Shown here: positions 44,851-57,519 of the stretch, piece after piece
How the letters are laid out: each line of letters starts with the position of its first letter
Numbering within the stretch: the stretch's first letter is position 1
Assembly (NCBI GenBank): GCA_014529385.2
Contig: CM043968.1
Span: 9,300,648 to 9,364,647 of the forward strand
Direction of reading: 5' to 3'
Origin: Adiantum capillus-veneris
Lineage: Eukaryota > Streptophyta > Polypodiopsida > Polypodiales > Pteridaceae
Length of the DNA stretch: 64,000 nt
Position numbers and translations under genes: made by a program
The notes under the pieces: generated by a model
What the model was told of the DNA's origin: nothing
What the model saw: the letters and a program-made list of their open reading frames with translations, nothing else
Database searches by the model: none

Positions 44851-47800
44851 AGCAGGTGCATTGTCCTGGTTGTTATATTCTCGTTTTTGTGAAATATGAA
44901 TGGATAACAATGGCCATACACTACTCCAACTTAGTCATTCCTCCATGTTTATGAGGACATCATGGAGACTGTGCATAGGAGAGTTGGAGCTACATATATA
45001 ACTGATGACAATGGTGCTAGTTTTGGCAATGATAGTTATAATGATACGACCGAGTGATACCACATATACATTCATGTCTTTAATTCCACATGAATGATCC
45101 TCTTTTTCTCTTTGAATTCTTGCAGACTTGATGAAGAAATCTACTCTTTTTGCACCTCTTTCAAAATTGTACATTGTCTCTTGAATCAACAATCCCTTTT
45201 TATCTTTAATTTGTAAAGCATGTAATTTTGTTATTCTTACATCACTCACTAACTATGGAGACAACTTCCAACTACAAATTGGGGATGCAATTCTTTATGC
45301 TGACTATTTGTCAGTGTTGTTTATGTAATATTTTTGGAGACATTAATTATTACCCTTTTGATAGGTCCACCACCTACGCTTTGGTTGTTGGTCACCCACA
45401 AAATTACCTTGAATTTAGCATAAAAATATTATTTCCTGGGGCTATCACAAGATCATGGTAGTTTTTTTATAGGTTGGCTCTTGTGTTAGTGTTCTCTATG
45501 TAATTTTTTTGGATATTGTATTGGTTGTTAATAAGTTTCCCTACACTATAGTATTATGCAATTTTGCCCACTATCTATATGTTTTATCATCCATGTTTTA
45601 GTATGTGTTAGTTGTTGTGACCCAAGCCGTATATCAATGTGTAACTTTGATGAAAATATAGTAGTGGTAAATATCTCACAATTAAAATGCACTTGTGGTT
45701 CATTAAGTGAGATGGATAGCTCTTGCATGTCTGCTGCATATGCATGTGAGTTGTTAAACTTAGAGAGAAGTACTTATTGGTGCTTGAGTATTTTGTGGCA
45801 TGTACTATGAATAGGTGGTTTCTTGTTACATTAATAGAGTGGCACAATTACAATATTGAACGGATGTTTAAAGTGCATAGAGGAGGATCTCCATTACATG
45901 TGTATATAGACTGAAAATGTCCTCCATGTATAGTGTTTCTCCACCATTACTTATGGAAAAATTTCATGCACATATGGCACTTGGTTCAAGAGAACATTGT
46001 ATGGACATTGAACTTTGAATTCCCCTTTTGTTAGATGTATGCTTTGAGGTTCATACATTGCTAGATATTCAAGCTTAAAGTTTGTGAATCTAATGTATGT
46101 TTTTTTGGGTCTATTGTATGTAAAATTTTTGCTTTTTTGCTTTTTTGTTTAGTATTTTGTGCCTTAAAAAAATTCTCTACATCAAATTGTAAAAATCTTG
46201 CAAAAATTGTTTTGATTGCAAAAGCGCAAAATCATAGGCTCGCTAAAAAACACACTCCACCTCATAGCGATGAGTCAAACACTCTACAAGATGCTCTTTC
46301 AGGGTTGAACTCTTGATTGAGGAGCTAAGAGGCTCATAGGAAGGGAACAAAAATCCATAAAATGTCAACAAAATGATAAGACCCATGGACCAAAATCAAA
46401 GAACGCATAACCAAGCTTTTTCAATCTTGTGCACATAGTGGTGTCTTTAGAAATTAGATTCCAAACAATTATGTGAGATGCTATGAATGCAATAAATTAG
46501 GGCACTACCAGATCAATGACATAAGATTACTTATACAAGCAATGGACCAACATTGGCCATGTATACAATGAAGGGAATGGAAATCAAAGGTCAAGGATGA
46601 AGAGTGATTTCACAAGCCTTCGCTACTTTAGGAGAGCTAACCTTGGAATCAAAGGTAGAAGAGAGGGTTCAAATTTCCGTTGCCTTCGAAAACCCTAGAG
46701 TAAGTCAACAACAAGCTATCATCATACTCTAGGAGATTCACAAGGTGAAAGTTTTGAGACTCTTATTGGTTGCGATGGTATTGATAACTTTTGGTCACCT
46801 AAAGGTTAGCACTCATGTAGAATCTTGCATGAAAATAATGAAAGTAGAGTTGGAAATGGTAACAAAGTGATAGCACACTTCTAATAAGGAAAATGGACTT
46901 GGAATCAGGTGGTTATTTTACTTTGGCTACGTTTGGGGGTGCCAACATTGCATAGATCCGATGCCTCAACAAAAATGTCAATATAGAGAGATGACCTATT
47001 GGGCTAGGGCATGGGAAACACTCATAAGATCAGTGAGCTAATCAAAGTAGCAAAAATGGTTAACTCAATGAGGTAACTTTGGCCAATAAAGGAGCTAAGT
47101 CACAAGATTGAAAATCTCCAATTCTACTTCTCCTCACCTAAATCAACTTAATCAAACACACTAATGACTCCAATGATGCCGGACTCTACTAATCCCATTG
47201 TGTCATACACTAATCACATGTGCACACATGTAGATCTACCAAGATATTGTGCTTCAATCAAACCACATTCACACACACACAAAAAGAGAGCAATGGCACA
47301 AAATTAGAGAGCAATTAGCCATTAATTAGTTGATATCTAGGTAATCAAGGCATCAAAGACCATAAAAAAAGAGTACAAGAGGCATAGTGAAAGCAAATGA
47401 AGAGGATTGATTAATGTTAATCAAGTCACATGAGCATGAAGAATCTCAAGGACTCCATATCCATACACAACATGGGCTCTTTTTAGATGTAATCTGAACA
47501 AATGAGGCTGAGAACCCTAATTCCATTTATACATTGTCTTGTATACCTAGGGTTAAAAATGTGTAATTTTTGGGTGCAAAGGCCTCTAGGTCTCCACATT
47601 TACTATATTTGCTAACTAAGCTCACTAATGGACATTGTCGATACAACTTGGAACTCTCATTGAGTTTGTATCATATCATAATTATTAAAATGTAGTTGAA
47701 AATTAATAAAAAAACCACAATACATGTCCATATTTGGAAAGTTTGTACATACAATCCTTATTACTTATTTTTATCTTTCCTTGATGTGTAGTTGCTAGGC

Positions 47801-48130
47801 CTAATTAGCCCTTTACCAAAATCCTATAAGTGACATCAGCTCAGTTAACATTCCCCCCTTTTGATTTTAGTGACCACTGTTGATAAGTGAAGTGTTCGTG
47901 GATGTTGGAAGGTTTTTGATTGGTTGTTGATGGGCTTTGTCTTCATTGGTTGATGAATTTGTTGGTGAGGTTCTTCTTGTTGTAGCATGTTGAAGGGCAA
48001 ATTTTGTGAATAGCTCTAAAGTGTAAGTCCATGTTGTAGCATTGTCCATTGTAGCAATTCAATGGCTACTTTGCTCATTATTTATTGTAGGTGTGTATAA
48101 GAGAAGTAGAGAGTTGAGGGATCTAGATTA
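44851..48130. other. Mostly unassigned (3.3 kb)
   Basis: AT-rich DNA without a complete gene. The only suggestive frame is at 45556-45810. The 46.2-47.9 kb part has no frame of note; a purine-rich stretch near 47.28 kb follows a short CA run. Confidence 0.4.
45610..45790 (+). pseudogene. Possible SWIM zinc-finger fragment of a MULE/FAR1-like transposase
   Basis: The frame reads NFDENIVVVNISQLKCTCGS, then LSEMDSSCMSAAYACELLNL. SWIM fingers of Mutator-like transposases have CxC...CxH followed by an AxAA/AxYA helix. Here C-T-C and S-C-M-S are seen, with the final His replaced by Ser. No catalytic domain or terminal inverted repeat was identified, so this is a tentative call. Confidence 0.3.
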
Positions 48131-48309
48131 GGGTCTAATATTTGGATAATCAAAGGGAAAAACCCATTGGAGAAAAGTGCCTTTGAGATACATGCATTAT
48201 GGTAGTACTATATTAGCATGGGTCTAATATTTGGATAATCAAAGGAAAAAACATATTGGAAAAAAGTTCCTTTGGGATACATGCATTATGGTAGTACTAT
48301 ATTAGCATG
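48131..48309. repeat. 89-bp tandem duplication
   Basis: Two head-to-tail copies start GGGTCTAATATTTGGATAAT (48131 and 48220) and end with ACTATATTAGCAT. They differ at about eight positions. Confidence 0.95.
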
Positions 48310-48906
48310 GAAAGTATTAAAAAAATAGTGAATGGGTGGAAGCAAAAAGAGTGTGTGAAGCACATGTCCAAGGATGGGACATCCTAAATGCATACATAGA
48401 AATACATGAAAAACAATATGATGTGCAAGAAAGATTTTTGAGTGGTTATTCCAAAATAAGGTGCACATATAAAAGCATATGATATCGCCTTAGAAGTTGG
48501 CACCTCTTTAAGAAGGGTTTTTGTTGTTGAGAATATGTGCTCTCATCTTACTGTGAGTAAGTTTAGGACTCCATGACACTCTACCATCGTTAAGTTAATA
48601 GACTTTGACTCTTATGCTCATATCTTCTAACATGAGCGACAAGACTTAGATCAACTCAACTTTTCCAGCTTGACTGTAACCCTAGTAACAACAACTCTTA
48701 GCACAAAGTTTATTAAGACTTGAAACTCTATGACTAATGCTTTTCTCATTTTGTGGCTCAACAACTCGACTTTGACGATGTCAAAGAGTGTTTTTTGCAC
48801 CCACACTCCCTCTTGATTTCTCTTCCCTCCCTCTCGTTTCTCACCCCCTTTTTCTATTCCTCTCTCTCTCTTGCTCTCTCTGTCTCTCTCTCTCTCTCCC
48901 CCCAAC

Positions 48907-49016
<110 letters not shown>

Positions 49017-49939
49017 GTCTCTCTCCACTCTCCTCTATCTCGTGCTCTCCCTCCTCCCTCCATCTTTGTATGTATTTATCACAGGTAGCAATGTCTCTAT
49101 CCATCCATCTTTGTCATCAAATGAAAGTCGACGAGTTGCAATGCATCTATTTGTTGAGCCGATAAGGTTGTTCCATGTGCCAATGACCATTCAAGTGGAG
49201 GCTTAGGTGGTTTCATGAGAGGGTGTGGGCCAACATTCCTCACATGCCTCACATATTCACTACAAAACCATACCCATGTATCTGTGATGCATCCATCCCA
49301 GCTATATTTCCGAAAAAAAAGATGATGTTGTCGTTCCTTCACTGCATACGTTGACTTTCTTCTTGCCCTTTCATACCCCTAGAAGAATTACTTGGCACAT
49401 GTACACTACATCGGGGGGCTGCATCTTCATATGGCCCACATCCTACCATTTATTTCCTCTTATCTAGCTCATCTCCATGGGAATGGGTCATCCTCATCTC
49501 CTATTTGAGCATTTTGTGCATGAGATGGTCCACCAAAACATCTCCCTCATTTTTCTCTATCAAGGGGCATTGAAAATGATATACTCATGCCTGTGAGAAC
49601 TATTTTCTTTCACCTTTATTTCCAAGACTCTTGCAACAAGAGTGGAGAGGAGAGTATAGAGATATGTAAAGGATATAGAGAAGAGTGGAGAGAAAAAGTG
49701 CATAGGGAGGAGAGAAGTAGAGAGATGAAGGGTGAGCCTGGGGGATTCACTGTGTTTTTCTGTACGGTACCACGTGAGGTACAATAGGGGATTTTTATAT
49801 TTTGTACATAAGCATATACAATAGGGGTAGCCCCTCATTATTTCATACTCATACCGTACACATAAGGGAGGGGGGGGAGGAGGGTGGCTACATTGGGGCT
49901 ACATTCAACTACCTGAGCCACCTTAAATACATTAGTAAG

Positions 49940-49940
<1 letters not shown>

Positions 49941-50008
<68 letters not shown>
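49941..50008. repeat. (CT)n microsatellite
   Basis: 34 CT units. Confidence 0.97.
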
Positions 50009-50010
<2 letters not shown>

Positions 50011-50420
50011 TGATGAATACTTTCATGGAGTGGTGAACTTGAAATTCTCTCGTTTTTGGGTCAAAATTAGAAGCTTTTGTCAGTAATTACACTAAAACTT
50101 ATGTAAATTTCCTCCTTTTCTTAAAGCCAAGCTCAAACCCCTCTAATTTGTCAAAATTCCCAAAATACCCTTCAAATTTTCAAAATTCCCAAAGTACCCA
50201 TGTATCTATTTTGGTTGGATTGATCAATATTTTCTAATTTTTATTCCTTTTTGACAATTGAGATGCATTTTTGAGTGGTTAGCATGTAATTTGTCACATA
50301 TTAACTCAAAAAACAGGCAATTATGTCCACAAAGATAACACATAAGTGTAGCCATCAACTAACTGTCAATCATTGAAGAACAAGAATACATCCTAATTCC
50401 TCTCTATCCTACCACACATT

Positions 50421-50422
<2 letters not shown>

Positions 50423-50479
<57 letters not shown>
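50423..50479. repeat. (GA)n microsatellite
   Basis: About 28 GA units, then imperfect GAA repeats. Confidence 0.95.
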
Positions 50480-50482
<3 letters not shown>

Positions 50483-50712
50483 AGAAGAAGAAGAAGAGAG
50501 TTTTCACGTCATAGGAACTATCCCAAGATACATTAAAGATCTAGTTGAGGAGGATAGTTGAACTCAAGACTTGCACACATCCCTTTTAATAGAGCGGGGA
50601 ATTGATCACTTTTCAAATCTAGGCTAACTTCTACAGCAGGAGCGCTCCAGGTCAACATAGCCAAGTAGCTTCTTATCTACTGCTCTCTCGCTCTCCTCTC
50701 AGCCTCACCAAG

Positions 50713-51052
50713 ATGCGTGAGATCTTGCACGTGCGGGGGGGTCAATGTGGCAACCAAATTGTCGCCAAGTTCTGGAGGTGGTATGCGCAGAGCACAACAT
50801 TGATCCCACACGGTCATACAACAGTGGCGCTGATGTGCTGATGGAGAGAGTGAATGTGAACTACAATGAGGCAAGCTACGGGCACTATGTGCCTCGCGCC
50901 GTGCTCATGGATCTGGAGCCCTGATAACTTCATCTTTGGCCAGTTCGAAGTTGGCAACAATTGGGCCAAGGGTCACTACACCAAAGGCACGGAGCTCATT
51001 GATTTTTTCCTTGACGTCCGCAAAGAGGCTGAAAACTGCGACTGCCTTCAAG
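50713..51052 (+). pseudogene. TUBB: Beta-tubulin exon 1 pseudogene
   Basis: The ATG at 50713 begins [16 protein letters not shown], the beta-tubulin N-terminus including the MREI autoregulatory tetrapeptide. A one-base deletion near 50774 (TTCTGGAGG for the expected TTCTGGGAGG) shifts the frame; the text continues as [20 protein letters not shown] and [16 protein letters not shown]. At about 50921 a deletion removes about 17 residues between LEP and PDNF, leaving a stop. The rest reads [20 protein letters not shown] and [11 protein letters not shown]. The exon ends at CAAG followed by GTGAGT, the usual first intron donor of plant beta-tubulin genes. No second exon (FQVCHSLGGG) is seen downstream. 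Retention of the intron edge means a DNA-level copy, not a processed cDNA copy. Confidence 0.93.
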
Positions 51053-52567
51053 GTGAGTGACTTTAAGATCTCATTCTATCGTTCTGTATTCTATTTTATT
51101 CTGTGAAATGCTGTTTTGTCATGCCTTCTTTGCCATTTCTCCGATGTTACAGTTCCATTTATGTATGGTATAATGATTATGTTGTCAGTTTTGTTTATAT
51201 TTGACAATATAGCTAGCCTGTGCAATTGTCTTGTTTGAAAACAATGTTCAGATCCGTCCTCAGTGAAGGTTGTCAGATTTCTTTAAGTGAAATTTTCACC
51301 ACTGCTATTCTAACTTCTCTAGCTTCCTAGTATCCCCCCTCACTTGGTAGACATTGGCTTTAGATCTACTCTCACCACTCCTAGCCAATGGTGGATTCCA
51401 AATTTGTTTCAAGTTAGCAAGGCTTTGCCACAAAATTTTTCTTCAATTAATGTTGATCTGTAAACTGTATACTATTTCTATGCTTGAGATGTTTGTCTAT
51501 ACACTATGATGCAAGATTCTGTAGTGGCAGAAGCTTCAATGTCTCAGCATCATGTCATTAATCCTATCGAACTGGTTGATGGTGTCTTGTATACCTAGAA
51601 CGGTGGTTTTTTCTTTTGGCTATAGCTACATCTGATAAAAAAGCTAGCTTTTCTCTACTGATCAGTTAAATTTGTGATTGCTTGCTTTGAGGCCTTTGTT
51701 TTGTGGTTTTGAGCTCTGCCTCCCGCAACAAGTTCACGTTCTCAACAGCTTCCTTGGGGCTCATCTTATTAAGCTTCCTCTTTTTAGACTTAATTGGCAA
51801 GGATGATGACGATGCGAGGAGGATTTTGTGCTGACGCTCATGATGGGAGGCCAGCACCTTGCAACCAAAGCGATTGCCAGACGTAGGGTGAGTTCTCAGT
51901 TCACTTTAGTCATGACTCATTTTTGCCTGCTCAATGCTCTTAGGCTTTAGCTATGGCACCCGAGTCCTGACTTGCTAATCAGTGATGCTTAGTCCTGGCA
52001 TCCCGACTTGCTGGAGCTGGCGTCTGAGTTCTGACTTCTTCCACTGCAACCACCAATGCTATTGACTCCTTGAGCCCCTCGTTGCCTGTCCGATGCACTA
52101 AATTGGCTTTTAGATCATAGTTTGAAGCATCTATCGATAGTTACACTAAATCTTGTCACATTTTGTCAAATTTTTTCAAGGCAAGGTCGAAATCTACCCT
52201 AGATTTTGCAAGTTAGTGATAATCTATGAAAATTGGAATGCATTATTTTAGTTTTCAATGTCCATTCAACTCTCCACTAAACAATGTGGACTATGTATAT
52301 ATAATGTATATTGTTTTTTGTTAAATAATGATTCCATCTACCATAGTGAAAGGTGTTCAACTTGGAAACTTGGAAAATGCCTTGTGTTAGATCTTGTAAA
52401 CCTTGTGTTTTATATGGTTAAACTATTTTATGTGCTTCAGTCTTAAAGAATTTAATACGCTGCAATCTTTATTGTTTTGGCCATATTCACAATTTTGGGT
52501 TGTAGTATTGTATTAACTCAATAAAGAATGTATTTAATCTCAAACTGGATGTGTGACATCATAGCGT
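51053..52567. other. Tubulin intron remnant and unassigned DNA
   Basis: Starts as the first intron of the tubulin fragment (GTGAGTGACTTT) and continues without any recognisable tubulin exon or other domain. Some phrases near 51.95-52.07 kb repeat (CCTGACTTGCT, CCCGACTTGCT, TCTGACTTCTT). Confidence 0.45.
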
Positions 52568-53290
52568 TAAATATTTTAAGATCGTTAGTTTCTTTTACAT
52601 GTAGATACAAATTCTATAGTCTCAATTTCCCACATGGTCATATGGCTTGACCGCTTGTGTTATCTTGAGCCATAGTTTCTTGCCAAGACACATCTAGCAT
52701 ACCTTGGGTCTATGTGTCACACATACACAATTTTTTTATGTTGTATATAATTACAAATATAGACACTTCGAGCATACCTTGGGTCTATGTGTCACACATA
52801 CACAATGTATTTATTTTGTATATAATTACAAATATAGTCTCATATACCTTGGGTCTATGTGTCACACATACACAATGTCTTTATTTTGTATATAATTACA
52901 AATATAGTCTCAATTTGTCACATGGTTATATGGCTTGACCGGGTGTGCCATCTTGAGCTATCGATTTTTACCTTCACTTCTTCTAGCTATCCATATGGCT
53001 TGACCGGGTCTCTTGAGCTATCCATTCTTACCAAATGTATAGTTGTGCCTCTTTTTACAATAAAAAGCGTTAAAGATTTTAAGATCGTTAGTTTCTTTTA
53101 CCTGTAGTTACAAATTCTATAGTCTCAATTTCCCACATGGTCATATGGCTTGACCGGGTGTGTTATCTTGAGCTATAGTTTCTTTCCAAGACACGTCTAG
53201 CATACCTTGGATCTATGTGTCACACATACACAATGTCTCTATTTTGTATATAATTACAAATATAGACACATTTATCATACCCTGGTGTTT
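52568..53290. repeat. Compound tandem repeat array
   Basis: Two interleaved units. Unit X (about 70 bp) has CATACCTTGGGTCTATGTGT, CACACATACACAATGT and GTATATAATTACAAATATAG; it occurs in tandem at about 52698, 52772 and 52845, and again at 53200. Unit Y has TCTCAATTTCCCACATGGTC and ATATGGCTTGACCGGGTGTG; it occurs at about 52618, 52909 and 53122, with a partial copy near 52990. A larger block (TTTTAAGATCGTTAGTTTCT through X) at 52575-52735 recurs at 53078-53270, so the array grew by nested duplication. Confidence 0.92.
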
Positions 53291-54282
53291 TTCCAGCAGC
53301 ACGAAGAAAGCACATGGATTGTAATGAATCATGCACCTGGCATTCCATTTGCCAATCTTGGTGACTTACATGTCCGTATTTGTGATGAGGACATAGTACG
53401 AGCTTTAAGAGAGGGCTTTTGTGAAGAGAAGGATGTGTGCAAAATACTAGGAATTCACGATATCTCTTGGTGCTATGACACATGGCAAGAGAGAGATATT
53501 GAAGATACAATGGTTGCCAATGCAGATGACCAAATTTTGGATTATGGAGTTGTTGATGATGTTCCTCTTGAGATAGAGGAAGGTGCAAATGAGTTGAGCA
53601 CATGTGACAAAGATGATGTGATAGTCAAAGAATGTGAGTTATGCCATGTGTTTGATGAGATAGTAGATGAAGAGGAGAAAGTTCAGAGCTAGTTCTGTTC
53701 TTTTGTAGAGATAGATGGCAAGAAAATGTGTAAGAGTACTCTTGTGAGTCAGAGCTAAATGAAAATCCAACTTTGTCTAAGGACAGACTAACAAGGGTGA
53801 AAAGTGGGATTTATTCTTCAATGGATAAAAAGATCAGGTTTTAAATAGGAGATTCTTTTGTAGTAGGCTCAGATTCTTGTTGTTTTATTTGAGGTTTGTC
53901 TTCCAAAGATGACACAAGGTGCAAGAGGAAAGGAAAGATCTGTAGCACTAGCGAAGGTGCAGATAAAGGTACATGGTATCTTGGAAGAGTTGTGTGTATA
54001 AGAAGAAAAGTGGGAGCTGCTATGAAAGAGACCAGGGGTCCTATTGATCTTCTTGATCGGCTTGCAAATGTAGAGATACATCTTGCATGGTATCAAAAAG
54101 CTAAGAGTGCAAGGAACTATACATACGATCTTGTGGACAATCAATGTGTATCCTTGGAGTCTATAATTTCACTTGCAAACTTGATGTATGATTTGGAGAC
54201 TAAGGAATACCAGCTTGATGTTAAGGACTACAAGGTCTTCAATGAGTATGTGAAAGGTAAATTGACTTCATTTGCAAATTAG
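53290..54282 (+). pseudogene. Unidentified broken coding region
   Basis: Frame 53207-53692 becomes protein-like after 53290: FQQHEESTWIVMNHAPGIPF, WCYDTWQERDIEDTMVANAD, then an acidic stretch with two CxxC-like pairs. A second frame, open at 53896-54282, reads back upstream through two stops to LNENPTLSKDRLTRVKSGIY. It continues with GTWYLGRVVCIRRKVGAAMK, GPIDLLDRLANVEIHLAWYQ and FNEYVKGK. Codon-like text over about 300 residues with three interruptions suggests a decayed gene or gene fragment captured by a mobile element. I do not recognise the family. Confidence 0.5.
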
Positions 54283-56012
54283 GTTCAAGCATGTGCAAGA
54301 GAAAAGTTCATGGGATTGTTTTGTACAATAAAGAGCTATATTTATTTGCTAATTCTAAGTCAATATGATGTGCATAAAAAGATGATGTGCTCTATGAAAG
54401 ATGTTTGTCTGACATGGCATCTGGAACAGTGAAATGTTGATTAAGGGGTGCGCATTTGGTTTAGGAAACTCTCTTCAGACATTTCATTTTGATGTTTTGA
54501 TTTATGTATTTTATGTACACGGCAGCCATATGACATGGATATGACATTTTGTTGATTGTATAGTATGAGAAGCATGACATACTAGCACTTGGAACGTAGT
54601 TTGGTTTTGAGGGTTCTTAAGTTGAGTTGGTAAGCTACTTTTATGTTTTCATTTTGTGTTTGTTTTGTACATGATCACCTATCGATGTGGACATGGCCTT
54701 TTGGTAATCGTGTGATTAGACATGTGATTGGAGGTTTCCTATGTACTATGATATGCATGTCATACCACCATTTTGAAGTTAGACTACTTTGACTCTATTG
54801 AAAATGTGTTTGATTTTCATGTGTAAGATAATCCTTAAATCCCATGTGGGAGCCCAAGATGAGGTGGATAATTTTTTCGGAAAAAGAAATTATGTGATGA
54901 AAATCCCATGTGGGAGCCCAAGAAAAGGGTATACTGATTTTTTTTGAGAAAGAGGTCTTCGTACAAAGGAGACTCTGGCAAAATTTTTAAGATTTATATT
55001 TTATGTATAAACTCAAAATTAATACAGATGGTACTTTTTTAAAAGTTTCATTTTGCTTAAGCATAGACGTGCATTCATACCACATATAATTGTTTTTGTT
55101 TAAAAATATTAATCTTTTAATGGGATGTTTTGTAATGTGTTTTGATTTGATGAGTGAAGTTTTTCATGGTTGTTAAAGAGTATACATTATTTGTTATTTA
55201 GAGAATAATCCATTTCATATGTGTGCCTTAAATCCCATGTGGGAAGCCTACTAAGTAGGTGGCTAGTATCATATGTTTTGAGATTGAGATTTGTATTAGT
55301 TTACAAGGCAAATGCTATTTGTTTTTTGATAAATTACATTGAAATGATTGGTTTATTTTAATTTAGGATTCATTATATTTGTTTCTTTTCATGGTTTGTT
55401 TTCTTAACATCTATTACAAATGAGAACACACTGCAATGTGTAGTTCTGTTCATTTGCAGTTCAACATGTATTTTTGCAAAAGCATTTGCTTCTAAAATTG
55501 TTATGTTACTAGTATACATAAAATAGTGGGTCATCACATTCCGTACGAAATCTGTATGAGGGGGGATGACTCATTGCGAGAGCGTCCATATCTTATCCGT
55601 ATGTAGGGGGGTAGGTTAGCAAGTAAGATACCGTACATAGGGGGGTTTCTCTAATTTTGATGCACGCAGGTGACATCCCCCCATTACTAGTAGTGAATCC
55701 CCAGGGAGGGTGAGAGGGACAAGAGAGGTAGAGGGTGGAGAGATAAAGAGGATTGGGGTTTATAAGAGGAAAAAGAGGCAATCATAGATAGAGGGGTAAA
55801 AGATACATGGTTGGGGGTTGCTACAAAAAGAGATAACAATAATAATAAACAAGTGGTAAGTGGAAAATAACCCCTTTATATAAACTAGCAAGTCCACGTA
55901 CATCATTAAATACTATGATATCAATAAATGTAGTTAGTCATGTTAACACATGGGCATTGAAAGAATATTAGGACATGTGAAGATGGGAGCACATTATGTC
56001 TTATGTCGCATA
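54283..56012. other. No gene recognised
   Basis: AT-rich. The phrase AAATCCCATGTGGGAG, a short palindrome (TCCCATGTGGGA), occurs at about 54838, 54903 and 55231. The 55.54-55.75 kb part is purine-rich with runs of G. Confidence 0.4.
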
Positions 56013-56222
56013 GATAATGAATACACACAACTCTATTCTGCACTACATGCTTGTCTATGGTGAGCCTGTGCTAAGCTAAGTCAATACTCATGATTGTGGT
56101 TATGAGTCTAAGCTAATTCTATCTTGGAACCTAATTCACTTGAGTGATAATGTTTCTTACACACACGCTTGCACTATGTTTCCCTTTCATCCACCCTAGC
56201 TAGCATGATCCGATTCCTAACA
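56013..56222 (+). repeat. 5' LTR of the small element, outer part missing
   Basis: Matches 58105-58318 from ATGAATA-CACAACTCTATT to GATCCGATTCCTAACA. The outer roughly 100 bp seen in the 3' LTR are absent, replaced by unrelated sequence. Confidence 0.85.
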
Positions 56223-56224
56223 AT

Positions 56225-56235
56225 TGGTATTAGAG
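56225..56235 (+). other. Primer-binding site of the small element
   Basis: TGGTATTAGAG, one transition from the iMet consensus TGGTATCAGAG, 2 nt after the 5' LTR. Confidence 0.75.
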
Positions 56236-56674
56236 ATTTAGGTTATGCTAGCTAGATTTGTCATTATGCATTAGTGTGTTAATTATTAGCATCTCCATTA
56301 GATTGATTAGCATTTCATAATTATTGTTACAGTCCATTGGCATTTTCATAACTAGTTGCATCTCTCACTAATTAAGCACTAATCTAGCTATGTGTGGGCA
56401 TGTCATTGGCATACCAAACATGCCACTACCCTCCATGGCTAAGTAGACTTGATTAGGGAGAGGATTAGCATCTTTTTTGTGTTGCATTTTAGATTGCGCT
56501 TTTGTGTCAATTTTTGCATCATTTGCCTCTTCAATTAAATTCATTGAAATCATTTTCTTTTTGCATTGCTCACATCATACCAAAGTGCTCATTTTAAGCT
56601 TTCCATGGAGCCTTCAAGCTCTGCAATCCGAGCCCGAGAACTCCATTAAACCTATCCTCAATGTTACCTATTAT

Positions 56675-56708
<34 letters not shown>

Positions 56709-57519
56709 GAGCCTGCTAGCTTGAGTTTAAGACTCTATTTTAGGAGCTCCTTCACAAGCAAAGCTTGTGGGCTTGTTGGCTAGCTAATGTTGGATATGCT
56801 ATATTTGGAATGCGAGGCTAAGGGGTCAAATTGTATCCCTGCTTTGGCAACTCGGGTGGATGTGAAGCAGCGAATGCAATAGGATTTTTCTTAAGAATTT
56901 GGGTCCGCTAGGGTCTCTTCCTGCCGCACCTTTTTTTCCTGCCTGCCCAACGACCTGCCCTCGCCTGCCCAATTGCCTGCTCGCTTGCCCTCTCTACCCG
57001 CGCATGCTCGAAACCTGCCCGAGCTGCCCGGAGTCAATTTAACACCCCTTCCCATGCCCCTGAAGCACTTAAACTCCCAAAGGGAGTGCCTTTACTTTTG
57101 GCCCCCCTTTGCCCCAACGCTCCCACAAGGGCACTATCCCGCGAGCCTCCAACCCTCTCAAGCTTTGAAACTTCAAAGATCTCACCAAGGGCTCTCTCCC
57201 ACAAGAAAATTTCTACAAGCAGAAGGCTTCAAGGGTAATTTCATGTGCATAACTCTCAAGAACACCAAGAGGAGGGCATTTTTCAAAACACCACCAATCA
57301 AAACAAAGGTCGCTACCTCTCTGTGAAGAGGAGCTTCACTCCAATGAAGAGGGGCTTCACAAAGGGATTTATCTCTCTCCCTCTCTCTCTTAACTTGCAA
57401 TGAAATGAACCCAACCAAGCACAACTTTAAATAAAATCTCAAATTCTTGTGCACCATGTAAAGAGGTAGACACTGGCTAGGAGAGTCTCCTAAGCTAAGA
57501 CCCCTCTATTAGCACAAAT
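56236..57519 (+). other. Leader of the small element
   Basis: No supported gene. It includes (TG)n at 56679-56706 and a C-rich part at 56.93-57.15 kb that gives open but Pro/Leu-rich frames with no known domain. Confidence 0.4.

Noticed and set aside
52568-53290. CRISPR-like array of spaced repeats
   Set aside because: The units vary, overlap and sit inside larger duplications. The sequence is eukaryotic and has no regular spacers.
56973-57326. 117-codon Pro/Leu-rich frame in the leader of the small LTR element
   Set aside because: C-rich composition explains the open frame; it has no domain, and its position is in an untranslated leader.
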